This document shows, piece by piece, positions 1 through 13,453 of a stretch of 64,000 bases of DNA. The notes beneath the pieces are model-generated. The model had not been told where the DNA came from. It did no database searches and saw only the letters and a program-made list of their open reading frames with translations. A program made the position numbers and the translations under genes. Every line of letters begins with the position of its first letter. Positions within the stretch are counted from its first letter, which is position 1. The DNA comes from Baylisascaris procyonis (taxonomy: Eukaryota; Nematoda; Chromadorea; Rhabditida; Ascarididae): contig JAZARR010000230.1 of the NCBI GenBank assembly GCA_037389465.1, positions 2,790,001-2,854,000 on the forward strand, in the 5' to 3' direction.

Positions 1-842
1 GATTTATGCAGATTCATAGAACGCCACTCATTAGAACGACGATGATATTATTAGCTAAAACAATAGATGGCGCTAATCTATTCCTCTCGTAAAAAGTTCC
101 CTAGCGGAACTAATCAAAGTGTCATCTAATTATTGGTTTTAACAGGAGAGATGAAGCATTCGGGACGTGAGTGAATTTTGATAAAAATAAGCAATCGGCC
201 TAATTCAATGTTGCATTCACCATTTTAGTGACACACTAGTGGATCGAACAGGGCTTATCGCAGTTCAGTGCACGCTGATCAAACACTGTATTGCTGCAGT
301 TATGCTGCTTTTTCGTTGTTTTATAAGGATGATGCAAAGCTATTACCGAATTTCGCTCGCTCATATCCACATATCTCTTACAAATTAAAAGTTGCAATCG
401 ATGAGATCTACTTCAACGATTGCTGATACAACATTTTTGTCATTTTGATACTCAAGGTGCCATAAAGATGTATTTGATGAGTTAATCACCGAAAATGTTC
501 TGGTTTCAGCTCTGAGACAACACAACCTTTGACGGTAAGCATTTATCTTCCATAGTTTTTGAAATAATATGAGCGGATCATGGCACGCTAAGAAATATCG
601 CAATCTAATGAACTAAATTAATTTCTTGCATTATGCAAAGATGCAAAATATTAGCAAGTTGATAAAAAATTCTCGTCGGATATATTGAACAGCGAAAGGT
701 GTAACTCTCTGACCATATTTACCGTGGTGTTAAATTCATATGGCTATGCTCCGAGAATGCTCTCACTCAATCATGAACAAATTGCGAATAAACTATGTCA
801 AAGGTGATTTCCTGCTTCATTATGTTTATTTTATCTACAATA

Positions 843-1090
843 GATTGATGAAATATTATTGGCGAGTATTCTCGGTTGCATTGGATCGGTGATTTTCGTT
901 ACGGGTAATATTCTCGCTCTGAAGGAACGCAATGGAAAAATGAGAAGATTCAAAAAGATTCTAGCATTAAAAGGATATCAACGACATATTAATGGTTAGT
1001 TGATGATAAACACAAGCAATAATGCCCACTTTGTCACTCCATAGAATCACGAGTGCATGGCCAATCTGCCGAGTGTTATGCTAAACGTTG
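843..1090 (+). other. Candidate exons of a third, possibly degenerate, type II membrane protein relative
   Basis: An acceptor at 841-842 (CTACAATAG) opens a reading frame from 843 that ends at a GTTAGT donor after position 993. It encodes a hydrophobic segment (EILLASILGCIGSVIFVTGN) followed by a basic stretch ending KKILALKGYQRHING. A second acceptor (CTCCATAG) opens 1045 onward in the matching phase and gives ...VHGQSAECYAKR before a stop. The segment after the membrane span resembles the stalk exons of the two genes further right (KMLDGYKAYRPFMGC and LLKKYKIYQSAAECY). I found no convincing start exon or later exons, so this is either a partial gene running off the left edge or a decayed copy. 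The resemblance is my reading by eye and is weak. Confidence 0.3.
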
Positions 1091-1099
1091 ATGTCAGCC

Positions 1100-2934
1100 T
1101 TATCGAGAAGAGAAGGGAGTGCATGATAAATAACCAAGCTTGAAGGAAATTCGCACAAATTCCTTGAAATTAAAGCAAGCCTTGATAAGTGGATGAACCG
1201 TTGCATACAATTTTACTAGTTGGGGTATAGCCTGATGAAGTTATGAGTTCATTTATTAAACATCTCAATGTTTCCATCGTCGTACACTTGTTCTATCTCA
1301 GAAACAAGATTGATTTATCGTTGTTCACTTATATAACATAAGCGCGTCCCCCTCATCAGCGTTTAGTAGTTTGTAGATCGAATGCCCATTCGCAAACTTA
1401 TATATATTCCATCAACTCAATAGAAACTTGTGAGATCATTTATTCACTAGGGAAGTATAATGTTCTTCTCAGCAAATTGCTGTACCTTTAAGTTCCTCGA
1501 CTGCTAACTTCTCTGAGTAGATTTATCTTGCCTATTTATGGTGATGTTTCCAGTGCATCGACACATTGTTCGGCGTATCTCTGATTGGAAAGATTAAATA
1601 AGGTATGGAATTGGGTTTCCTGTTTATCTTAAAGTGTGATTTTGCTCATCTCATTTGCATTCTTTCAGTGAAAATAATAAATTACCCAATGTTGTCGCAT
1701 TTGCATATTAGGGAATCTTTTTTTTTTGAATTGGCGTGCAAACACCACTTACATATCAATCATTCCAGCATTAATCCAAAAGTGCTTTGTTTGATTTATA
1801 GGTATATACGCGGCGAAAATCCGAACTTTGAAATACTCAACACGATTACATCTTCAACCGTTTTCGGAAATTCTATCAATGCCAAAAATCTTGTGTTACG
1901 AAAGCTCGTTAATAAAGGCTATCAAATTTGTCAACGTTAGCTTCTCAGGACGAATTGCTCGTTGCTGCAAGTAGACCGAAGATCACTTCTTACTAAACTC
2001 CGTCGAATCGGCTATCATCAGTGAAATCAATGCATAATCTAGGAATACTTTCTCGACATACGTATATAGTCAGGGAAGTAAAAAGAGTGACGAGCAGGCG
2101 ATAATAGTAATAGCAACAAAGACTTATTGCTATTATTGTGGTCATTGTGGCACATCTCGGGTGTTCTATTGAGAAATTTGGGACAAACAATTTTGCTTGG
2201 CAAATTCTACCAAACAAATTTAACTTTAGCCTTATTCAACTCCTAAAAACTGAAAGCGCCGTGAGATATCCTTTCACATCCACAATTCACAGATTACGAA
2301 AATATAGTGGATAGGTACTTGTCGACCCTCAATTGCGCTAACACTTTCAAAGAAATAATGAACTCATGAGGGACTGCAGCAATATTATTCGCCTGGAAAA
2401 GTCGATTTTTTGGTTCAATTCTATAAACTTGCAACTAGAGTCTGACATTGCTAGAAATTTATTCCTATTCATACTTGGATATTGCAAATGAATTCATTGT
2501 CCAATAATAATTGAAACGCATCTTGCAGACAAAATAATGCATCCATTCAGATATTGCAGTATCAACGTTAGCTTGCAGATGAAGATGAATTTTGCAGCAA
2601 GGCTGCAAAGCTAGAAAATTGCCAATTCTCTACTGTTGAGAAAGAATGTTGCTGCATCTATAATCGTTGAAAGTTCTATGTAGCAATAAACTCATAATAG
2701 AATTGGGCGGTCGATTGAATTTGCAACTGTAAGGCTGGCTTGAAGTATCAAAGAAGCCTTATCTGAATAGGATATCATCTCTTCAAAGAAGCCTTATCTG
2801 AATAGGATATCATCTCTCTCTCGAATACTCTCAAAACATTTACTTTTAAACATTATTTGAACCAAATACTTTCATAAAAATTAATCTTAAAATAATATAT
2901 TAATCGCATAACTGAAAAATTCCATTGTGGACCA
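1100..2934. other. Intergenic stretch, no supported gene
   Basis: No reading frame with convincing splice signals or a recognisable product was found. A 111-codon open frame at 1605-1940 on the plus strand has no recognisable motif, and an overlapping frame is open as well. The only clear structure is the 35-bp tandem duplication listed separately. Confidence 0.4.
2748..2817. repeat. Perfect 35-bp tandem duplication
   Basis: A 35-bp unit beginning TCAAAGAAGCCTTATCTG is present twice, head to tail, at 2748-2782 and 2783-2817, with no mismatch. A short CT run follows it. It lies about 120 bp beyond the stop codon of the minus-strand gene. The exact identity suggests a recent slippage or duplication event. 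Confidence 0.95.
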
Positions 2935-5900
2935 CTAATTTGCACCTGACAGATGCGCCTTTAGTTGATCACGAAGACTGCAAAAACTCGGTGCTTGATG
3001 TTTTTGCGTCTCGTCACACCAATACGCATGATCTGGCCATCCACGTAGATAAGTTTTGATTCCTCGCGCACAGTCGTTACCGTGACTGCAAATTTGGATC
3101 GTTATTCCGATTACGATTATGCAAGGAATAAGCATCAACGCTTCACGTAGCATTTTATGCCAACAGCAAGCTCATGGAAACGAAACGAGCATCTTGAGCA
3201 AACGTATAGGCGACAACAGTTGTAAAAGCTTCATCAGAGCCAAATCTTGAAGAAATGGCCGACTCATCAAAAATTCCGCTTACTTTTAATAAACGCATCA
3301 TTATGAAATAGAGTTGTGAACATACGCAAAACGCGTGTGATCAATTCTATTGCACAACATTGTTTGAATGTGCGACCTTCTGGTATTTTTAGGTGGAAAG
3401 AAAAAGGATTTAGAGGTATATTAGATTTATTCCACCATATTCCGCTGATCTTTCTCCAGAAAATTCAGGAATTTGATGAACTCGCCAAATGCAAAGCGTA
3501 AAGAAAAAATCATGCATTCTCACTGCAAGCTTCATGCCAGCAGATAGTGTTGATGAAATGTACAAGTTCTACGAGCAATGAAGGAAGGCATATGTCAGCG
3601 TCACCTATGTTGTTCGCGTGTTGATCACGGGAAATGCTTAAATGTGCGGCCCTCCTGCATTTCACCATTGCATATCACCATTTCACTATTTGTGTCAAAG
3701 ACCATGTGGAAAACCGCATCGATGGGAAGGTGTGGTACAAAGAGTTAGCTGCAGAGAAAACGACGTTGCCTTAGTATGGCCAACAATCTGTGGCTAGCGT
3801 TAATTTGAAATCTTTTCACGACACGGAACAGTGAAAGAATTTGTAAAATCTCACTTGCCATAGGCAGTCTAACTTTGCGTGATTCAACCTGGCACGTTAT
3901 CGTCCTACGTTTTATAAGGATTAGCTTTTAGTTTCATCTAATAGGATATGGTCTGTTGCCCATTACCGAAATGAGTTAAATAGCCTTTTTTTTCATTTAC
4001 AGAGAGAGTTGTATAAAATGACATATCTTTGCATCAGCAGTTTTAAATTATAGATATGTTTTAAAAAGCGAAATATGTGTTGTTGAATGGTATCTCGGAA
4101 CGTCCCATTTCATTAAAACAAACGACACTATTATGAGAGCAAAAGGCGTTCAACGCAAAAGGCGCTAAATTTAATAGCAAACCAAGTTTCGACATTCAAG
4201 CGATAAGAAGATTGATCCCTCCCATCCTGTACCGAAATTACATTTGCTGATTGCTACCATAATTTCTTCAAGGGATTGTTTTATGTAAAGCCGCTTAATG
4301 CATAAAGCTTATTGTCATTCTGTCATGTGTCTGACTCGTGTATTATTCATACTTATCAGTGTTCAAATCCACATCCACTCTCATCCTTTCACCTGTTTCT
4401 AAGTTCGCATTGACTTTTCCTTCAACTAACTTTCGCAGATGTGCAAAGAACGCAGTTACCGAATAAGTTGGAAGAAAATCAGCATAGCAGAGCATAAGTT
4501 TTCAATGATCTTAAGGGGAGATAGAATCATCGGAGAGCATTCCTTCCGAAGAGCTTTCAGGAGATCCGATAAAAATGTGAGGATGTATACTTGTGAAAGC
4601 TGGCATGTGCGAACATCTGTGTGATGGAATTTGGTTACTGAGGCTCCAGAGATGTTGGAGATTTACACTGAGATTAAAATATAATGAAGTGATAAGGTAT
4701 TTTATTTGGTTTGTTCGTATCTATCGCAAGCGATCGATTTAATGGACAATAATGAAAAAAGAAATGCTTGCTGTCCTCAAGCGTCTCGAAACGATTCTGA
4801 AAGAGTGTTGAACGTCGTCACAACCATCCAACGTTTACAGAAGAGGAAACAACTTACGATGCAAAAACAGTGTTGATGAGGCATACTGGACATTTTACGA
4901 GGAAATCTTTTGGCAAAAGAACTTTGCCTCGATACTTCTCGATGTCGATTGAAGGTGCCTGAAGCAATCGAACAATGTCATCGGAGTTTCATAAAAAACG
5001 ATTTCTGTCGTATGGAGCTAATAGTTTGACAAAAATCGGCTTCCTGGGAATCTTGATTCCTACACCTTATTATTCATTGAGTCATCAATATTATATGCAA
5101 CGTTTCCCGATCAAGTTTAGCGTGACTGTACTATATGCTCGTTCCATACTGCAAGTCATACAAATCCATCTAATTCACATTCCCTTTAAAATGTACAAGT
5201 CTTATTGAAATTAAGTGGAAGCATATTTCGAAAACAAACATTCACCAATTTAAGGTTTACGAGTGATAGCACATCAGGAATGAAACATACGCGTATATAC
5301 GTCGCAGATACAAACGCTCTTTTGGCCCGAGTGTTTAGAACGAATCCCAGTCCAGATAGCTTCACACACCGATATGTATGAGGTATCTCGCAGACAAGTT
5401 GACACACGGTCGACATGTACTTCTATCTCAACAGCGCTCAGAACCTAAGTCGTCTTGCAACTTCTTGGATTGGCGAGCATTTTATAACTTAAATTTGCAA
5501 GCGGAAGGATAATGAAGCGTCATAGGAGTAGTGACTCTCACGCAGCTTGCATTTCATGACGAGATCTGACTGCATGATAATTTTACAGCGGTAACTCACA
5601 TATATAGCCCTTCTTGGCAAGATCATATCGGAGGCGTTATGACCTCGAATCCCGCCGCACTGTGGGAATAGCTTCAATTGCTCCGGCTGTGATTCCTCTC
5701 GTGGTGCAACTTTCCTACATGGCATCTTTAAATTAATCGTTATGGCTAACTCATTCATCGCAATTAAAACTGCACTTGTGAAACGCAATATGGCAATGTG
5801 TGTGTGCATATATGCATGCATATTCTGCTGTCCTGTTATTCTAATCGGGCAACAAGTAAGCGCGATATGAGCGAAAAAGATGCAAGGAACGCGATGAAGT

Positions 5901-8900
5901 GATATCCCATCACATCCTTCACGTTCATCCGGCAAAATTCAAGTTAAACCATTCATAATCAAATCACAAAAAAAAGAATTTTTGTGGAAGACTTGCAGAG
6001 CGGTCGGTCGATATTTTATATATTCAAATATTTTATGTGATTTATGAACGTAGTCGGTCGAGATAGCAGGACACGAGAGCGCATATCCTCTCGCGTTATC
6101 GATTTTTGCCATTATTTGATGGTTATAGACTATTCAAGAGCAATAAAATAGGGCCACGTTTACGATTCGACCGATTGCATTAATTCCTCAACAAGAAACA
6201 CTTAGATGGCGCTCGATGAGTCATAGTTTATAACATTGATTCTTATACTTGTGACAGTTTTTATTGAATCGATGAGAAGGAAATTGTGTTCCAAAGATTA
6301 GATTATGGTAGAGATGGTGAAATTTTATAGTTATAGTATTTGTCAAAACTATTCGGCGTTGAGGGAGACAAGCAGACGTATGAAAGCAATATGTATTCAA
6401 CCCACAAATTTGCAGTCTTCAACCTTAAATGATGAGAATATTGCAGATAAGACAACATTACGAAAAGCAGAGATAAAGCAACTGCAAGCTCTTTTTACAG
6501 TAGTTTATTGTTGTACATATTCAAACGCCGAAAAAGACGATGGCAGTTTTACGAAGTAATGCGTTAAATTCAATAAGCGTTAACGAAAAATCTCTAACCA
6601 AGCGATATTGATCGACGCAATTTATATTTGCACCTCCATTCATTGGTGCTTTAATAGATAAGGTGACAAATGCGTGATGATCTGAGTTCTCTCCACAATC
6701 ATCCTGAAGTATTGAAGTTGTTCGAATCGACGCCGTCAAAAACAAAAGCTACGCACGAACGATGACAATTCGACGTTAAAGTTTCGCATTTACTGCCTCA
6801 GCCTTTTCTCATCTCATCTCAAAACAATGAGGCAAATAAAGGAAATTTCCTCCCGGTCTGGACTCACTACGAAGAGGTTGCACCAGGCGATTCAGCCGAG
6901 ACCGAATAATCATACTCTAAACATTGTCCTATCACTACGATAGCACTGCCAGTGTTCGGCAAGATGGCAAACGTAGAAGCAAATGATGACAACGCTAACT
7001 TAAAATTGACCAAACCTTGATTACTCTTAACATTTCACGTTTGCACTCACTGAAAAATATGTAGATTTTCCGCGGCAATCGTAGTGCTAGCCTCAGAAAT
7101 TCTATTTATTGAAATTACTCAAAAGCCACAATCTTCGCATACATCAAGCATGGGAATTATCACTTTATCAGCTGGTGTCTAAAACATTCCTTGATAAAAT
7201 AATAGACCTAAAATTTACTATGCTGTGTTATTTGTGCGTCCTACATCATAAAGCTTTTTGTTTGTTGTATAGAATGGTTTCAAATTCAAGTTGCTTCCTT
7301 CATGTACTCTTCTTCTATGCATACCACATGTGCAATATCAAACGCAGTGTCAACTCAATTGCTCATACTCGGTGAATCGCTAAAAGAAAAATTCTCTCGT
7401 CATATCACTAAGGAGTTCACTAGTTTCTCGGTATAATTGATGCATATATTCAAGTGAATATCAGAAACACTGCATTCTTTTCAGCTGTCGTAAAATTAGT
7501 GGAATCTTGGCCACTTTGCTGATTTTGCAGTCATACAACATATCACATCTCCCAAAGAAACCGCAATTCTTTACCGAATGCACGTCTAAATTTTAGTAAT
7601 TTTGAAAAATAAAGGAAGAGCCCCATGAAAACTTTTTCATAACGCCCGTACTTGATTATATGATCAGTTTATTGTTGTGCAGGTTGAATGTATGCTGTCC
7701 TAAACTATGATTGGCGTTGGTCGGACGGTGTTGGGGCTCAAATAGAATTTTTTAAAGAGAGCTTACTGTCCTTAAAAACTGTGTAAAATTGTTCAAGTTG
7801 TCAAACAGAGTAAAAAACTGTCAAAGACCGTCTAAATTAAGAACGGCTTACTAGATTATACGATGAGTTCAGCCTTTCTGCTGCAGGCACATAGCATTCC
7901 GCCGCGCTTTGATAGATTTTATATTTCTTCAACAAATTGTTCTCCGCTTCCTTCTTCTGCATATAATGCTGAAATTTTCTTCCCTTCAGAAAAGCGACTG
8001 CACTCTAAATAATCGAGAATGGTGTTCGAACAGCTACTGTGATATGTGCTTCATTCATTAGACCGTACAATTCAACAGATTATCACGCAGTAAAATATGC
8101 TTAATAATATACGCATACATATGCTCTACTGCAGGACCTAATCGCAGAAACGTTCACAGTTGACCTTCGAGTTTTGTGCGACAACTTGAAAATTTCTCTA
8201 GATGATCTGCATACCGTTATGTTTTATCCACCGAATTTTGCGCGTCACTCATCAATGATTCTACAGTTGAAAGATGGGATAATAGGCAGAAACACACATG
8301 TTTACGCCTACATTTGGCGCCGTCGTAATATGCATAGCAAACAAATGGTTGTAAAAGTGCAAAAAAATAATGGTGCTATTTTATGGAAGACGATGCTATC
8401 GCTATAGGCAGAAAAGTGCGAAAAAAAGGTGAGAGCTTCATTGGAATAAAAGCTGACTTCATTTCGCACATTTTATGAAAACCTCTGCACAAGTGGCGAC
8501 GCACAGAAGAAGCAAACAACAGATAACGATAGTTGGCTTTGGATACTCATCACTGGTATAGGTTGCTTCCACTCTACGTTTATTGGAAACCTCTTTCTGC
8601 CATATCTTGCCACGTATGAAGATAGGTGCTTAAAAGCATCCTATGCCGGATTTTTTATTTACTCTCAAGATTACTTTTGATGATTAATTCAGCCACCAAC
8701 TGAGAGTTCACATTGCTGGCTGCAGAAATAGGACATTGAGAGCTTTGATCAAATGTGCGATGCGCATATATTGCCGAGTTTATGAGCTTTGCTCGATATA
8801 AAGACCCCTTTTACATTTAAGGAGAAGCGGAACGCTGTGATCTCGTCCAGCTACTATATCATTTTTTTTCGATGATCATATAGAATTGTCATTCTGCTTG

Positions 8901-9519
8901 CATCAGAAAGAAAGATAATTATATGAGTTGTCAGAATGCAATAGCCAATTGCTGTTGCACTATACTTTTGAAATGAATTCCCCTCCCACAACGCTTGCCA
9001 TATGATATATGCCTCTTTAGAAAATACCAATTTGAAGCGTAATTTCGCGTTGCAATTTTAATAATCCAACCCAGAAAGATGCAGTGAAGATCGCTTCCAT
9101 GATTCATCACTTTTCATGTAAACTACCCTTCATCTATCATGCTCATTAATTATGAATAGTTATCATTAATATAAGGCAACTATTTGTTCATGCTTTGGGA
9201 GCAGATGACGAAGCGAAAGCAGTTTCTAAAAAAATTAAAATCATCTTTTCGTAATATGTGGATTTTGCAATAGCGATTCCAATGGACAAATAAAACATTT
9301 CGGGCTTCTTTTTCTATGAGATCTATTCAACGCTGAAATCATTGAAATATATACCAGAATGCTCAGATTTTTGGTGAGTAAAAGGGAACATAATGAGGCT
9401 GATAACACGGCAAGTATCGTATTAATAATCGCCATCACGATGCATGGTCGCCTCCTCAATGCGTATCGTAGCAAGCGTTCTTTCTGACTACGGCTTTTAA
9501 CCTGAATGCATTCATTCAT
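2935..9519 (-). CDS. Unrecognised type II membrane protein with ten-cysteine ectodomain (minus-strand copy)
   Basis: Six exons in order: 9519-9355, 7968-7852, 6703-6599, 5725-5600, 4958-4858 and 3085-2935. They join in phase (0,0,0,0,2) into about 254 residues. Residues 1-25 are basic (KERLLRYALRRRPC). A membrane span follows (IVMAIINTILAVLSASLCSL), so the predicted topology is type II with the C-terminus outside. The ectodomain starts with a charged, possibly coiled stalk (KKEAENNLLKKYKIYQ) and then carries ten cysteines, including FPQC, CPVC and the terminal CARGIKT..GWP..CDE motif. Sequons NSS and NAS are present. Nine of ten splice sites are standard GT/AG with good context. The fourth exon uses a weaker acceptor (TTTAAAG), chosen because it keeps the PC motif and phase shared with the plus-strand copy. 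The start is the ATG 18 nt before the exon shared with the paralogue; an upstream exon is possible. I do not recognise the family and assign no function. Confidence 0.72.
8135..8407 (+). other. Candidate plus-strand exon inside an intron of the minus-strand gene
   Basis: The acceptor CTACTGCAG ends at 8134 and opens a frame of about 90 codons to a stop at 8405-8407. It encodes DLIAETFTVDLRVLCDNLKI and continues with a mixed, protein-like composition (FYPPNFARHSSMILQLKDG). It lies opposite the first intron of the minus-strand gene. No partner exon or family was recognised, so it could be a chance open frame or a fragment of a nested or decayed gene. Confidence 0.2.
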
Positions 9520-12500
9520 CAATGACTGCCAAAAAATTTTTCCCAGGAATGCACATTTGACAGTGTCATTGAATTTCAGCTACTTTTGCGACGTTCAACG
9601 TTGGATAAATCGATAATGTAAAGTTTTAAAAAAAATAATATATGAAAGCAGAAACGAAGGCAAAAAATAAAAATAAAAATAAGCGAAATAGATCATTCGT
9701 CAAGGAGATCGACAATTGGATAAAGATCCATTAAACGATAATGATTTATTAAAACGAAGAAATTTCTTTGTTACCGATGAAACTTTCATAAACGCATCAC
9801 AAAATAGAAAATATTTCATCAAATTAAATACATAAGAAGACAGTTACTACATTGTAGCAATGAATCCGCTTAACGAATGCTCATCGTTAATCCAGTGATC
9901 GGAGGTTGAACATTTTAAAATGAGATTTGTTATTGGCATTTCCACTTGTCTATGACATTTTATAATGTAAGACAGGCATAGCGCTTTTGAATGCCCTCAA
10001 CGAGACGCAAGAAGAAAGTAAATACGGTGATCATGAAGGAATGCAAAGATCGAAAAATGGGCAACAATATAGGATAAGCGATTTGCGATAGAATCCAAAA
10101 CATTTGTGTTTTATCGACTCCAAATTATTTGCAACTGTGAGAACTTTTTTTCGCGCAGTGCCATCACCTCTGATGATTTTGAAAGTCTTGAAATCTCGAG
10201 ATTACAAGTATAAATTTCAGTGGATAGCGAAACTTTATTGTCTAGATGAAAAGGTAAAATAGAGCAAATTTGTCTTGTGGAACATATCAACGTCTGCTTT
10301 TAGACAATGAACTAAAGCTATGAGATGCCTCTCTGCATTGCATCAAAATCAATCGCAGAATCTACAAGTGTTATCGGTGAATGCTCATTAATGTTGGACA
10401 ACCCATTGCGCATATCATTCATATAGAATACGAACTGTGTAGGCATTTGACTTAAGCTGAAGGCAGCAAGCATAGAGTCACCCATATTTACATACATATA
10501 TGAAGTAGCAATATCGCACTGACCAAAAGAGTTGCAGAAATGCGCATCAAGTAGAGAAACATACCAGGTAGGATGGAACGGCATGCTTCGCGGACAAATC
10601 CTGCCGAAAAAAATAGGCCGAAATATTCGAAAGCTACAGAGTGCTATGCAGAAGTTGGAATCAAAACAGCCAAACAATTCAAACCGCATATATGACATTA
10701 TTTTTGAGCTCATTTACCTGCTAAGGATATGACCCCACGTGAGTAAGGTGAATCCAAGCATATTGCTCAGCAGCGCTTACTTAGCCAGCCTAACTTCATC
10801 ACCCTAGATATTTTTGCTAGTAAGGTGGAACATGCGCAATCTCGCGCGCGCCCATATATACAAACAAACATATATGTACATATGTATTACGCAGATCCAT
10901 AGCGCACACGCACACAGACACATGCACGTGCAGACACACGAATGTTTATACCTACAAAGACGAGTGTAACGCCAACTTGTCTCTTATCTTCCTTGACCAA
11001 GTGAAGTTAGCCTGACTGTGCTTCCGTGGAAACTAGGAATTGTTAGTGGTTTCTGGATCAATATGAAGTCCTCCTTCGATTACAGTAGTAGTTGGGTGAA
11101 CACAGGGATGTGGAGCGCTCCTAGGGAACTGGCTCCTTGAATTTTCAAACAAGGAAAGCGGAGAAGCAGCAAACATACGAACGGACCATCTTTCACCGAG
11201 ATGTGACGCATAAAGTCTTCATTAGATGTTATCACATATCTTGGCCCAAAAATGGGCTAAAGAGAACTGCCCAAAAGAAACAATCTAGTTTGTGAAGAAA
11301 ATTTCACTCTGAAACATTCCGATATTCGAAATAACTTACGTTGACGTATGGGCTGACCATTTGTCTGTGCCGACCGTCTCAAAAGAAGACAAATGGACAC
11401 ACAGACGAAGAATCAACTAAACCTTAAAAATTCATTTGAAATTTGCTTATTGAATAAAATCGATGTCACAAGTATGCATACTCAAGCCAGCTATTATGCC
11501 AAAAATGTTGATGTTTTCTAGTTAATCGTTAATAAAGTTTCAAAATCTACTCCAAAACGCTCACTATACACCATCTCTCTGCTCTTAGCAGTTATCTTCC
11601 AATGAACACTATGGCCGCAAAATGTATAGAATAATTATAGCGCCTTTGTACTCGTCCTGTTTTGCACTTGAAGTGAAAGGTATGAAAGTGGCTATGGCCT
11701 CAATTGAGGGCAATGATATTCTATATGCAAATAATATCTGCTCCACAAAGAAATATTACTTGTCTTAACGTGCCACTTAGTATGCAAATTTGCTTGCACT
11801 TCATATAAGAAGTAATCTACATGTAAGCAAATTTTGTGCTTGGCTATCATATGGATGCATTTTAATAAGAGTTTACCAGACTAGTCATAAATGCTGCACT
11901 GCTATCAATGGAAGTTATTGCATTGATATTTGATATTAGTAGTGCAAAATTTTTTCCGTAGCTACGAATTTTTTTCTTTCGTTAACATGCAATACGTTAC
12001 CTTTTGTGAAAGATTTGACCTCTTGGTCATTTCAGTTAACTTAACGTTGGAATAAAAGCAAAATCCGGTCATCTCTCTTGTCCTTTTTTTTCAATCTTAC
12101 CGCTTCGCTATTCTCTCTTCATTTCATCATTTTTGATATTTCCGTATTGTCGTGCAGTCATATATAATAAAGGATTATTATTTCAGAACAGACGGATAGT
12201 CAAAAGAATAGTTGCAAAGAAATTGCCTAAAGACTGATGGAGAAAAGCGATTAAACTCTTATCTTTTCATTTTCTGTTTACAAGTAATTGTGGCATCAAA
12301 TCGCGCAATCTGGAGAACCGAAAGTCTCCTTGGTGTAGATGCAATTATCCATGGTTTTTTTATCCTTCGTGTTAGTGCTCTGGTGCTGTGCTGTAAGCAT
12401 TCCATTCACAGTATACATGTGTTTCCTACATAGCACGGAAGCTTTTTTCTCAATTTATATGATGTTCTGAATCAGAAAGGAGAGGCTTGGGTCGAGGTTG

Positions 12501-13450
12501 ACTTGCTGAATCAGTTGTTAAGAATTAAACTTAACAAAACGCGTCATGAAAGTTGCCGGAAATGAAATTTTGCCTGAGAAGGCCATTCGGTGAGCAAAAA
12601 TATGCATTCCATTACAGGAACGCCTCAGCTGAATCCACTCAGCTTCTTCAAACCACTTGCGTTTCTTCTCCGATATGCTTTTCCGATATCTTTGTTTCTA
12701 CATTATTTGCAAAAACCCATCAATGGTGGTCACAAAAGCATGCGATATGCAAATTTATGCAAATTTCCAGCAGTGTTGCGACATGTAATGAAACATCCGC
12801 CAGTCTTTGTCATTGCCTTCTTCGAGAGGGGTCGCAGCTGGTTGCATGACTCTGATGTTTCATGTAAGTCAGACATTTTTCTGACATCAACTGTTAATAA
12901 GCCTTAAAAGTTTTGTCACAGGATAGAGCAGCCATTTTCATATTTCGATGTTATCGGCAGGTCTGCATTAATATGAATATCTAGTGCACGTAAACGAAAT
13001 CGCTTCTTGTAAATAGAGAAAGGTGGGAGGGTTTTCTGTTCTCGAGGTCATGGATGTTGTGGTATGATGTGATCCCACAGCTTTCTCTATGATGCGAGTG
13101 ACCTAGCAGAATTCTCTAAATGAGATTCAAAAAGTTGAGATATTCGAACAGGCTTAATTTCCAATATCCCATCGCTGGAGGTAAGCATCTGATCAACAAT
13201 GGTTACAAACTTCGAAATTGGATTTATTATACGAATTGAGTTCATTTCACTCGTGTAGTATTAGATAAACTTGTAACAACGAATTGATATTCTGCATATC
13301 TCAAACTGTGTTTGCAATTTTTGCCTTATATTTGTAGCACATTTGCAATGTTAGTGGATGATTCATATTTAGTTAACGTCTTTTTACAAGTGTTCATTTT
13401 CACCTGACAGGTTTAATTCTTTATCCGTTTGGTTTCATATTACTGTAGAT
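9520..13450. promoter_or_regulatory. Divergent intergenic region between the two head-to-head paralogues
   Basis: About 3.9 kb separate the start regions of the two divergently transcribed paralogues, so the promoters of both should lie here. No specific promoter element is identifiable. It includes A-rich repeats near 9660-9680, a CA/CG and TATA-rich stretch near 10840-10945, and one plus-strand candidate exon at 12618-12863 (listed separately). Otherwise I see nothing supportable. Confidence 0.4.
12618..12863 (+). other. Candidate orphan exon with good splice signals
   Basis: The acceptor CCATTACAG and the donor GTAAGT bound a 246-nt segment that is open throughout in one frame. It encodes a protein-like sequence with hydrophobic stretches (SFFKPLAFLLRYAFPISLF), basic runs, and PPVFVIAFFERGRSWLHDSD. 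The phase at its end (one base) does not fit the first exon of the plus-strand gene at 13451, so it probably belongs to a different transcript if it is real. I recognise no family. Confidence 0.3.
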
Positions 13451-13453
13451 ATG
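13439..13453 (+). promoter_or_regulatory. Splice acceptor next to the start codon, possible trans-splice site
   Basis: ATTACTGTAG ends at 13448, two bases before the ATG at 13451. No coding exon in a compatible phase is seen upstream. In nematodes this arrangement is typical of spliced-leader addition, but a cis-spliced 5' UTR exon would look the same. Confidence 0.4.

Noticed and set aside
5489..5935. 148-codon minus-strand ORF as a gene of its own
   Set aside because: Only 5600-5725 is supported, as an exon of the ten-cysteine gene; the rest is read-through into introns.
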